Source: Pogonophryne albipinna
Lineage: Eukaryota > Chordata > Actinopteri > Perciformes > Artedidraconidae
Reading direction: 5' to 3'
DNA length: 64,000 nt
Assembly (NCBI GenBank): GCA_028583405.1
Contig: CM053249.1
Span: 38,586,111-38,650,110, forward strand
Position 1 is the first letter of the stretch. The number at the start of each line of letters is the position of its first letter. The translations under genes were made by a program, and so were the position numbers. Shown here one piece after another: positions 11,482-27,493 of the stretch. The notes under the pieces are model-generated. The model was not told the DNA's origin. It saw only the letters and a program-made list of their open reading frames with translations, and searched no databases.

Positions 11482-13047
11482 TCAGGGTCGGCTTTGCTTC
11501 CTCTGCGGCTCTTGTGGAGCAGACGCCGAACGGGAGTACCTCACTCCCTTCTTACCCCCCTTCTCTGGTGGGGGGGCGGAGGCGCGGGACGGTGCCCCAG
11601 CCGCCGCTGACGGACGAGTCTGACGCCTCGGCTGTTGTTGCTGCGAGTGTCTCTCCGTCTGCCGCTGTGGCCGGGTTGGCTGCTGCTGCTGCCGCTGGTG
11701 CCGCTTCTCTTGATGCTTCACCGCTGGCTGGAGCCAGCCGACGTGCTGGCGGATGTCATCCGCTTGCTCCGATGCCGCCTTCATGGTCTCAACCATGGCC
11801 AGGAACTGGGGTCCGAACAGCCCGTCCGAGCTGATCGGAGCGTCCAGCAAAACCTTCCTGGCTGGCTCTGTCACCGCTGCTTGCTGCAACCACAGGTGGC
11901 GCTGGATCTGAGTCATCCAGGCTGTGATCCTTGCTTGGGAGACCGTCACGGCTGCGCACAGCGTGAGTGCCGTGCTGGCCGCCTTGGCGATCTCTTCCGC
12001 CTCCTCTGGTGCCACGGTGGTGGATCGTTCGACCAGCGTCACCACTGAGTTGGTCAGCAAGGCGATGTTATTCGCTGCTGCCGACGCCTGGAACGCACAC
12101 TGGTGTGCCCGGTCAGCCTGGCGGGCGACATACTGGTCCTTGGGGCCGGCCAACGTAGGGCGCCGTCCGGCGACCAAGTTGGCCTGCCTAACCCCGAAGA
12201 ACGCCGTTAAGCTCGGTTCCAGAGCGGGGGTGGTTGGAAACCCTTCCTCTGTGAACCCCTCCACCTTAGTGAAGGGGACAAAGGTGGCCACCGGTGCCCT
12301 CAAGGTCCTCGGGTTCGCCGCTGCCCCTTCCTGCTATCGCCTAATGGCGGGGAAGCGTGGCCAGATCGGGTCACTCCTGCCCGTCTGAACCCGGGAAAAC
12401 ACTCCGGCCATGTCATCCAGAGCCGCCCTCTCCCGCCCTCGGGGAACGGGGAGACCTCTGCATGCTGCTGCCTTACTGATGATCTCCGGCAGCTCCAGCA
12501 TAATGCCACCCAACGCCGGTAGCGCCGTGGCCACGGAGAAGGGGACCGCGTGCTCGGCCGCCACCTCTGACTCTCGCTCCGACCCCGTCTCCCCCATCCG
12601 GGGAAGAGGGGGAAGGGGAGAGCCGCATGGCGAGCCATGGAGGGAGACGGGGTAGGAGTCGTCCGACTCCCGCCCCTCACTCACCTCCAGAAACAGGCTG
12701 CCACCCCTGTTCTGGATGGGCCAGTCGTCCTCCTCACCCGCAGCAGCTAGGGCGTCCGCCCTTCGCTTCCTGTCGGATGCTGGGAGACGAAAACAATGTG
12801 AACATGCGACCTGCTGGCTGAGAGCCGCGTCCGCGTGCTCTGGCCCCAGGCAGGATTCGCATATTGGATGCAAATCGTAGCTCATGATATATCCCGTTTT
12901 GCACGAGGGACACTCGCGGACACTATCATTGCTCATGATTTGCTTTTCTTGTGCTTCAGTTACTGCCGGTTGCTGAAGAAAAGAGGGAGCAGATTGCCGG
13001 GCTCCCTTCCTATTTATACCGGAAGGAGGCCCGAGGGTGGGGCCCAC
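11482..13047 (-). pseudogene. DIRS ORF1 (gag-like), one in-frame stop
   Basis: A single reading frame runs from 13047 to 11482 (about 522 codons), broken only by a TAG near 12334-12336. The N-terminal part has cysteine pairs in a zinc-finger-like arrangement (CPSCKTGY, CESCLG, CSHC at about residues 45-85). The middle is acidic and serine-rich. The C-terminal part is alanine-rich, then Q/R-rich (RHQRQQQQPTRPQRQ), as expected for a nucleic-acid-binding gag tail. Assignment rests on position upstream of the DIRS pol. Confidence 0.75.
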
Positions 13048-13150
13048 CTGGCGGGTGGGCGTGGACTACAAGTGTTTCAGTGCTGCGCGGGGGCGCAGAG
13101 GGATAACCCAATAGCGATAGCCTTAGAGGGCGAAGCCATATACGAAATAG

Positions 13151-13326
13151 AACGACTTCTCCAACCTTATACTTTTCTCCAGAGTGCCGTGGTTCATTGT
13201 TTATTAATGTGTTTCTGCAGCATTTACCGACCGCTGCAGTGTTGGCTGCTCTTCCACGGGAGTTTATTCTCCCGTTAGCTCCCGGTTAGCTCACACTGCA
13301 GCGGCCGCTCTAAAGTATTCACTGTC
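13151..13326. mobile_element. Left remnant of the segment flanked by 14-bp repeats
   Basis: Unique-looking DNA between the DIRS right end and E1. Together with 30662-31039 and the 15-bp ATTAAATTAAATAA-containing stub at 7199-7213, it would form a segment of about 570 bp bounded by the 14-bp direct repeat. The AT-rich stub at one end could be a retroposon tail for a - strand element. No family was recognised. Confidence 0.4.
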
Positions 13327-15865
13327 CAACCCTGTCTCCTAAAAATTACGTTCCCACAGAACTAAACTGCATTCTCAATTACGTTTAGCTAGAAACGTAT
13401 TTTCTCCCACGTTACGTTCGTTATGAACGTATCTCAAATACGTTTATTTTCTACTTATCTTCTAGAAGCATATTTTCTCCCACGTTACATTTCTTATGAA
13501 CGTTTCTTAAATACGTTTATTTTCTACATATCTTTGCCATTTATTGTCTTGCTTATAATAATGATAATAGTCATTTATAAATATCATTTTAGAGCACGCA
13601 TTTGAAATCAGTAGGCGAGGCTGTAATTTCTCCAGCTGTTACTCTCATGAGCGAGGCTGAAAATAATAGTTTTAACAGCCAAAAAGCTGCTGTGTCGTTT
13701 ATTGCACCTCAAACATTAAAACAAATCCAGAGTTACGTGTTTCTGTACTTCCTGTAAGAAGAAAGGACAGTAACAGAAGATCTCTGTGGCTTCAGGCTTG
13801 ATCGCCATTCAAATGACAGCGTTGGTTTCCCCAAAAGTGGGCGGGGCTGTAAAGTGACGTAGATTTTACTCTCATCTATTATTCAAAACCATTCTATTTA
13901 TTCTAACGTAAATTACATGCCAGTGTTTTATGTTTTTATTTTAAATCGTATTTAAATCTTTTTTTCCTTATTTACTCAACAATAACACACAATTATCCTT
14001 GTTTTTATTTATTCGTTTAATTCTATAATCTTGGGCTTTTTAGCCGTAAATAAAGTCACCGGAAACAGACGTAGGCCTATAAGGGACATTTTGAGGATAC
14101 ACACAAACCCACTGAACAGATTACCCAAGATCCTCAGCTTGAAGCTTGTTGATTGGATGTTTAGCCGCAATGCATGTTGGGATATGATGTTAATGCGATA
14201 TGATATCCGAAATAAATAATAATAATACTTTATTCCGAGTGTTCTTGCTTTTCTCTTTGGAGGTCATCACATAACGGCATTGTAATACACGGTTCGGCTG
14301 CATTACATATTACACATCTGCTGTAGTTCTTTATTTATAGAGCCCTGATGAGAAGACTTCTGGACAAACAGGAGAACTGCCGCCAAAACTGAATCTGTGA
14401 CGTGGATCATAAATATATCAACAATTAAACAACACCTTGCATTTCTTTTCACACAATACGTCTCCTTGCCGTATCAATAGTAATTCGGCTGACTTTTATA
14501 TTTGATCCAATTGGTAGATAGGTTATATTTACACCATAACGGTGCACAGCTGATAGAAAAGGACTTGTAGTTTTTAAAGATATTACTGATTTTCTTTGAA
14601 TATAAGAATGTAAAAACTGAGTTGAGAGAATAGTCAGGGGATTTGGGTGATGGGAGACACATCTATGGAATCACAATTTCAATAGCTTACCATTAAATGA
14701 CGGATATGCCTTTCTGTCTGTGATGTTTTACAAATCAGATATTAATGTGTAGTAAAACATGAGAAATAGTATAGCAATATCCTGTAAAAACATGAATAAA
14801 ACTACACAACTTCAGATGTTATACACAAGTGTCCTACACTAATAATACAAAGTTATTATTAGTATGCTGTGTGTACCTTGTGTGCACCGCCTAGTGGTTA
14901 AAGCACGTCATTGAATTATTTTTGTTGAATAATGTTATTTTTGTTGAATAATGTTATTTTTGTTGAATAATGTTATTTGATGAAAGAAATATTAAGAGTA
15001 CATACTTTCATAGGAGGAAAGTAGAAGGTCAATGATAGAAGTATAGAATATAAAAAATCAAGAAGATACTGTAAGTGATCTCTACAATAAAACAGTTTAG
15101 TGCTGGATGTACAAAGATATTAATAGGAGGATGTGCAAAACAGACAATCTAATTAACCTTTATTAACACGTTAAAGAATACTTTAGGTTAAGGTCTTCTT
15201 TCAAATAAGAAAAAAGCTTTGATGTATTGCTTTCCTGCAATGTTAACTATGTTGAAGCACTTATTTTAACTGATATTATATGCATTAATTATACTCTTAT
15301 GTATGTAGATAGTATAAGAAATGTGCAGAATATGACAGTTTAATGGTGGAGGTACACACATATTGATAGATGACTTATAATTAACTATTAGTAGAGAATA
15401 ACGAGTAATTAATATACTTTATAGAGATCTGCAGATAAATGTTTAGTCTTCTCAAGCACCAACTATCAAATATCTCTCCTGATTGTTGGCACTTGACAAT
15501 CACCTTCCCTGAATTTTACTCAGGTGTAACTAAAGTCTGATTTAAGGGTTGTTTATATTTCACATCATTAATCAGAATCTGCAAAGTAACTAAAATAAAT
15601 GTAGTGGAGTAAAAATACCAGGTTAACCTCTGAATTGTAGTGGAGTAGAATATATATTAATGCTGCCCATTATGGATACAAGCGATTTTCACCCATGTAG
15701 TAATTACATGTTTTAAATGTGTACACACCAATGTGTTTCCTATTGCCTAAACCTCCAGGGCTGTACACAGTTTAATACTGTCAACTTCTCATTTTGGGAA
15801 AAACGAAAACGTCTTTTAAAACTACAATTCCCAGTAGATACGTGCCATAGAGAGCATGTTGCGAA

Positions 15866-18800
15866 CATAGACTGTATATATAAATGGACGTAGGGTCCGT
15901 GACGTCACCCATAGGATTCTGCAGAGTTGCCGTGAAGCCCTTAGTAGGCGGAGTCGGCCACTAACGGCTCGACAGTGACGTCAGAGTTCAACTCCCGCCT
16001 GTTCCCGCCTGCTCCAAATAAGGGCAAAGAAATAATAATAATCTAAGTTATTGAGTTTTTAGCATAATACTTCAGAATCTTAAAACCCCTTAACGTTTGT
16101 ATGCAATTGTGCTAAATTCAACACTGGAATCAAGTAAATATTAATATGTTTGCATGACATTAGTTATTTATATTTTGATATCACTTAACTATACGTTTAA
16201 TACATTTAAGTCAAGCTAAGGTACATGTGATGGTAGCTAGTTAGTGCTCTTACCTGTGAGGCCTCCTCCAAACAGCATAATAACCAGACTGTATCATTAC
16301 AACTAAGTACCAGTTCTAGATCCTTGACTTTAGACAAACAATTCAAAAGACAACATGTATTTAAAGACCAATCTTTATTTGAAGGTGCCTCTTAACCTGA
16401 GATATTAGTTATACAGTAATAGTATTGACAATCTAAAAAAACTGAGCAACTCAACAGTCAACTTTATATTTCTTATTGTCTAAAGCATTTATTATTTTCA
16501 TTTTCCCCCTCTCATATTCAGTGTGGACGGATTGAGACAGCGTGGTGTCCAGAGAGCTGCAGAGACTTCAGGGAGAAACCTCCGTGTGATGGACGGATTG
16601 AGACAGCGTGGTGTCCAGAGAGCTGCAGAGACTTCAGGGAGAAACCTCCGTGTGATGGACGGATTGAGACAGCCTGGTGTCCAGAGAGCTGCTGAGACTT
16701 CAGGGAGAAACCTCCGTGTGATGGACGGATTGAGACAGCCTGGTGTCCAGAGAGCTGCAGAGACTTCAGGGAGAAACCTCCGTGTGATGGACAGATTGAG
16801 ACAGCCTGGTGTCCAGAGAGCTGCAGAGACTTCAGGGAGAAACCTCCGTGTGATGGACGGATTGAGACAGCCTGGTGTCCAGAGAGCTGCTGAGACTTCA
16901 GGGAGAAACCTCCGTGTGATGGACGTCCTGTCTGTTGGTGTGGAGAGGACTGAGGGTCTTTCCTCAGCGAGGAGGACCAGGCCTGATGGAGGAGCCCATG
17001 CTGGGCACAGCTGATACCAACTGCACAGGCCTAGTCTGTCACTTTATCTGACTAAATGTGTTTACTTATACATTTAATAGGTTTACACCTTCTGTCCATA
17101 TGTGCTTTTTATTTAAAACATTTGATGAAGTTTTGGTTCACATTTCAATAAATTGTATTTGTATTTGCTCCTTTTGTCCATTATTCTTACTGAAAATGTT
17201 AGATTACACATTCACATCTGACTGAAGATTGGCCCCATTTATTTGTGACGTTGCAAACTCTGCGGTACAAGGCACAAGTGATGTGAAGCTCATAAAGTGA
17301 GGCAAATAGAAATAATCAGCTGATGGAGTGTAGATGTGGAAATAGCTGCATTCGATCAGCTGACTGTGTTTTCACAATAAAAGTAGTTTCTTAGTGAATG
17401 TCCTGTACTGGTCTTAAAATCTCATAACATCAGCTTTTGATGTTCCTCTTGGATGTTCTTCTTGACCCTCAGAGAAGGAGAACATGTCGTGTCTTTCAGG
17501 CATGTCCTTTCTTAACAAAAATCACAGGAAACATAAAACATATTATTGCAGAACAAGTGTGTTATTTATGAAAGCGGTGTGTTTGTGTGTTTCGGGGCTG
17601 TAGATATAATTATTTTGTAATTGTAATGATTTTTTTTTATTTCAACAGTGAGCTACAAAGACGATCAGATTAGGAATGAACAGTATGAAGTTCATCAACA
17701 TTGAAATATATGTTATTATCAAAATAATATTTAACTGTTATCAAAACGTAGTGCAACTGTAGAAGCTTGCTCTGTTGTCTCACTGAAAGAATCACTTTTA
17801 CCACGTTTTTTACAGATAATATTGAGAGATAAATAGTAGCAGTTCTCACTATGTGTTAAATATCTTTGCCTTCAATACATTAAATTAGAAAGCTGACAAA
17901 GTCATAGTGCTTGTTAACATCTAAATGTGACTTTTTGCATGGAAAAAACCCTCAACTTCACTGATGTGTAGGTGATCTAGTATTTAGTATTGTTTAATGG
18001 AATGTATATCAGTGTATTCAAGTCAATACTTCATTCATTTAAACCAATATCTTTCTTGATTCTTTGTACAGTATGAAAAATAGAGTCTTTGTACCTGAGC
18101 TGAAGTTCACTGCTGTGAGGAGTCCAGTTCTGTCTCTCTCTCTCTGGTCCAGCCTGTCTGCATCACCTGGTCACCTTAAACAAACAGATATATATGTAAA
18201 GTACCATGTGTACAAACAATATAACTGATTCTCTTCTGTTGAACATGTTGGATTGTGTATTGTCCGAGTCAGGGTCCTTTTTATTTTACTGTAACTTTGG
18301 AAGTTGTGTTACCAATGCTTACTGTTTATTTGATACCCATTTGGTAATACAATTAATAAAAACAACAAGGTTTGGGTTCGTTCTTCAGGTGACTGTGACG
18401 TTAACGTGTAAGCTCAATAATGCCAACCATATTGTAATATCTAAGTAATCATCTTGAAATATGACATTAATAATTGTAATATACACATCTTATTGTGAGG
18501 TTGATTTCACATACACTACTTCGACGTTAGCTTGTCTACATACTTGAGCATAGCCAATTTAAATGTAACCTTAGCGATGCATACAGTTCCTACCTAGATA
18601 ATAAAATATCTCTCTACGTTACAAGGATGACCTTATTTTATCAACCTCAAACAGAAGCCGTTTGTTCTACAGTATTATCCCACTTAATGTCTATTTCGTT
18701 TTAACCTTTATATATACAGTCTATTATTTTAACTTGGAGGCTACGATTAGCATCGTTAGCACCGATGTAGCTACCACTCGCTACACGCTAACCCAAGCCT

Positions 18801-19377
18801 TAACATTCATTACGTAGCTGATTAAAATCATTAACACATCAATAAAGCACTCGAATTTCACTTACCGCAAAACCGCATTCATGCACCGTCTGTTTTAACC
18901 GCAGAGCGAGTCACAATAGTCCGATATATCAGCATGAACAACAAACAACCACGGCCGGCTTCAAGTTGTGTTCCCTGGATGAGCTGAGCAGGCAGAGTCC
19001 CTGTAGCTTCACGGAGCAGCTAGCAGAGAGACAAGAAGCTAGCAGCAACAGTCACTTGACAGAGCCGTCACTCAATGTGACCACGCCCTAATGTATGCAA
19101 AAACGTTAAGACCTAATATAAATAAAAGGGTCGTGTTAGAAAACAATTCACTCACAGATCCATAATCATGAAGGTGGAATCTAACTATATCGATAATAAA
19201 AATGTATGGAGCCAGGGGTAGAAACATGTTTGTTTCTGCTGTAAAGTTGGGCATTTTAACATGGGGGTCTATGGAAATTGCTCCTTTCTGCAGCCATCGC
19301 CTATCGGCCAATATATGAACTGCAGTGTGTGGCACTTCCGTATTGGCGTCCGGCTGTTCCCCAGAGTTTGCCCCTTG
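15866..19377. mobile_element. 3.5-kb insertion inside E1 (element F)
   Basis: The 8-mer GTTGCGAA flanks the insertion (15858-15865 and 19378-19385). The empty site with a single GTTGCGAA is preserved in E2 at 29984-29991. The left end reads CATAGACTGTATATATAAAT, a common teleost repeat start; the right end reads CAGAGTTTGCCCCTTG. No terminal inverted repeat is apparent and no protein was recognised in the interior, which is AT-rich and contains a 66-bp minisatellite. Confidence 0.8.
16520..16925. repeat. Minisatellite, 66-bp unit, about 6 copies
   Basis: Six copies of a unit containing ATGGACGGATTGAGACAGCC and CAGAGACTTCAGGGAGAAAC. The length is a multiple of 3, which produces a spurious 163-codon open frame. 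Confidence 0.92.
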
Positions 19378-20277
19378 GTTGCGAAACACAATAGCCAGCA
19401 TGTGTAGTTCTCGGGGGGCGTTCGAGTCCAGTTTTGAATAGTCTGCCGTGGTTTCGTTCCATTTCAAAGAGCTTGACGCTCGGCGTAACCTTGGCGCAAT
19501 GCCACTCCAACATCCAATCACAGAGCTTGAAGATTAATCACGGGGTTTGTCAACGGGACTGTAGTCCCAAACGATAGCTGGGGATTATGGGTAGTGTAGT
19601 GTCTTCGGCCATCCTAAACTGAAATGTTTATCGTTTATCATATCACATTAACAACACCACATCTGGCGTCAGAGAGATCTTCTGTTACTGTCCTTTCTTC
19701 TTAGAGGAAGTACAGAAACACGTAACTGGATTTGTTTTAATGTTTGAGGTGCAATAAACGACACAGCAGCTTTTTGGCTGTTAAAACTATTATTTTCTGT
19801 CTCGCTCATGAGAGTAACAGCTGGAGAAATTACAGCCTCGCCTACTGATTTCAAATGCGTGCTCTAAAATGATATTTATAAATGACTATTATCATTATTA
19901 TAAGCAAGACAATAAATGGCAAAGATATGTAGAAAATAAACGTATTTAAGAAACGTTCATAAGAAACGTAACGTGGGAGAAAATATGTTTCTAGAAGATA
20001 TGTAGAAAATAAACGTATTTGAGATACGTTCATAATAAACGTAACGTGGGAGAAAATATGTTTCTAGAAGATATGTAGAAAATAAACGTATTTGAGATAC
20101 GTTCATAATAAACGTAACGTGGGAGAAAATATGTTTCTAGAAGATATGTAGAAAATAAACGTATTTGAGTTACGTTCAAAACGAACGTAACGTGGGAGAA
20201 AATACGTTTCTTGCTAAACTGAGAATGCAGTTTAGTTCTGTGGGAACGTAATTTTTAGGAGACAGGGTTGATCAGTT

Positions 20278-21177
20278 ATACTATTCCAATAATGCAACTT
20301 ATTACTTGAGACGTGTTGTGCACTTTGATATTTGACATGAGTAAAATGTTTCTGATCATTTCTGAAAGCGATATAATTAAGATTTTAAACACATGTTGGA
20401 ATGGAAGACTTGCAGAGGAGTATTTTCTCATCTTGGTATTGCTACTTTTACTTAAGTAAATAATATTGCATCTGCATAGAACAGTTTCACATAATTAGAA
20501 ACAACTGATGTTCCTTCAATACTCCTTTTGTTAATTGTGTCGAAAGCAAATTCTAAAATCCACTTTCATTCAAATCTAAATCTCATTTTGAATCAGTGGT
20601 GCTATCTTTTGTCTAGGTTATCCTTTTTCTTGTTTTGCTTTTATTCCCTGCTTCTTCTTTTTTTAATTGTATCCATACTTGTTGAGCCTTGTTGGACTGA
20701 CCTAACCAGTTTCCTGACCTAAGCCAGAGACTGGACCAGTTTTCCAGCCATGAGGAACATTGAATCATTGCGCGTTATCTTTTCCTGTTGACCCCCTGTC
20801 AACATTTGTGAATACGTCGATTCTTATCATTTTCGCTGGTTATTATTACTAAAACTGCTAATATAAACTTCTCTACATCTTTATGAAACGATTGCGGGTT
20901 TCCCTTCCCGTTTCCAAGCTGCAACAGTATGCCTCTGTCAATGCTGAAGAAGCGAAACTAACAAAAGATAGTTTTGTGAGTTGACGTCTTTATTATTCTC
21001 CTATTCTTCTCGGAAGTTTGCATGCGGTGGCGATGTGACGCTCTTCCTTCAGATTGGTTTCACATGATTAGGAAAAATGTTCAACTCAGCAGATGCGCGG
21101 GTGGGTACAGTTTGTCCAGAGCAGGGTTCATTACGAGAATACTGAGTGCTTGCTGTGCAGCGCTGCAGGGGATCACG
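20278..21177 (+). other. Upstream region of il1r2 on the mobilised segment
   Basis: About 0.9 kb between the right end of E1 and the il1r2 start codon. It must hold any promoter that travelled with the gene. No confident TATA box or transcription start was identified. Confidence 0.4.
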
Positions 21178-26078
<4,901 letters not shown>

Positions 26079-26460
26079 AATTGCAATTGTTTTTGCCTAT
26101 CCATATGTTCTAAAGAAATGGGGGGCAGCATTTCACCTCTACTACTGCTGGGTCCATGCGATCTAGATATACAGTCAAGTTATATATCTAAAAAAATAAG
26201 GGTCAGACCCCCGCTACAGTTGTTGGCATGCTAATTTCAGTATCTAGAAATTCAATACATTCAATCTTTAACATAACTAATCACTGTAACCTCTTCACAT
26301 TCCGTTGATAATGTAAATATCTGTTCTAATGTTTTAAAGGGGAGGGGAGGGGGGCATTTGTGTTTGTTCTTTGCTGGTGAACGCAGCACCAGGCATGAAG
26401 TTTTGTGTTCCTGTAAAAGAATATGGAAGGCTAAGAAATAAAACTTCTGTTTATTTTTTA
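26079..26460 (+). other. il1r2 3' UTR with polyadenylation signal
   Basis: The stop codon is followed by about 360 bp to AATAAA at 26437-26442, a plausible 3' end. From there to 27486 I see only AT-rich, non-coding DNA. Confidence 0.5.
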
Positions 26461-27493
26461 AAGAAAACCCTCTCTTCCCGTATTGTTTTTTCACCTGCAC
26501 CTCACATTGTAACAGTGACGCGTACAGTATATATTTAAGCTAAGTCATACTGCAAGTAAGCTTGCCAACCATATTTAACAGATCATTTATACTTAACGTG
26601 AATTGTTATAATATTTTACAGATTTTCAGGATTCAAACAACTTTTATTTAATCACTTTAACTAATGTTACACACTGATTTTCTCCTCAACATCACTTATT
26701 TTCCTGTAATCCTGGGTAAAATGCAGTGACTTAGTGAAGTAGTGTACGCCCCATTTATCATCTCTCCCAACTACCCACAGGTGATGGGCCCCTGTTTGTT
26801 TGAACACATGGGGAACAGACTTTTTCACAGCAGTCATATTGGCTTGTCATTGTGATAAAAAGAAATGTGTTGTTGATCTTAACCATTTCATTCATCAATA
26901 ATTATAGTATGTATTCATGTGTATTTCCTTCAGTGAAATGTCAGAGTGTTGTGTGGAAAAGGCCTGTTGGGCTATACAGGAAAGATGTAAAATATTATAA
27001 GAGCATCAAATTCAGTGCCTTGTTTTTTTCATTTATTGTTGTATGGGTAGCCCATGCTCTGTGAACTGCTGAAGCACAATAAGTATATTTCAGGTGAATG
27101 GAAACCTTTTGTCTTGTGCCACCTAGTGGGTGCCTTTCAGATGACCTATTTTGCGCTAACAAATGTGCAGACCACATTGCATTTCCTGTGACTTCTTCAC
27201 AACAAAAAACACCCTTGTGTTTTCTCAGTTGCACACTTGAAAATCAAAATAAAGTTTATTTTCATGTTGGATTTCACTTAAAAGGGAGTCGCCTTGGTGT
27301 TTGATGCATACAATAAACATGTTATGGGTCATGTTACAATACAGTTACAAAATATAAAGTGTGCTGTTTCTGCATTCGTACCTGTTGATCATCTCAAAGT
27401 GCTTTTGATATTTTCTTTTGACACCCAACTGTATAAGTTGTAAAATTAGCTCCACCATGACAACATTTAAGTTTACATGCAGATGAATCAGTT

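Larger units (their letters stand above)
7214..13150 (-). mobile_element. DIRS-type (tyrosine recombinase) retrotransposon
   Basis: The element lies on the - strand and is about 5.9 kb long. Inverted termini are visible: the block GCCCTCTAAGGCTATCGCTA at 7260-7285 reappears as its complement at about 13110-13130, together with the adjoining region around CCACCCGCCAGGTGGGCCCC and the TATAAATA box near 7372. An inner copy of the left end (about 7455-7560) contains the complementary junction typical of DIRS elements. In transcription order the coding parts are gag-like, RT, RNase H and tyrosine recombinase. There is no integrase/DDE domain and no clear short target duplication, as expected for DIRS. 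Several frameshifts and one in-frame stop show that this copy is inactive. Confidence 0.9.
13327..20270. mobile_element. Long-TIR DNA element E, copy 1
   Basis: Terminal inverted repeats of roughly 400-600 bp (about 13327-13785 and 19671-20270) start CAACCCTGTCTCCTAAAAAT. They contain tandem subrepeats of about 65 bp built on ACGTTACG, AAATACGTTT and CTCCCACGTTACG motifs. The right TIR of this copy has extra subrepeats (19950-20160). The interior is AT-rich, without a recognisable transposase. It shares nearly identical sequence with E2 (27494-30654) but carries a 3.5-kb extra insertion (15866-19377). The superfamily was not recognised; a 7-bp target duplication is indicated. Confidence 0.8.

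Noticed and set aside
14031..14219. 62-residue frame, also present at 28125-28316
   Set aside because: It is duplicated because it lies in both copies of element E; short, AT-rich context, no motif.
16523..17014. 163-codon repeat open frame
   Set aside because: 66-bp minisatellite within element F; no signal peptide, splice context or homologue recognised.
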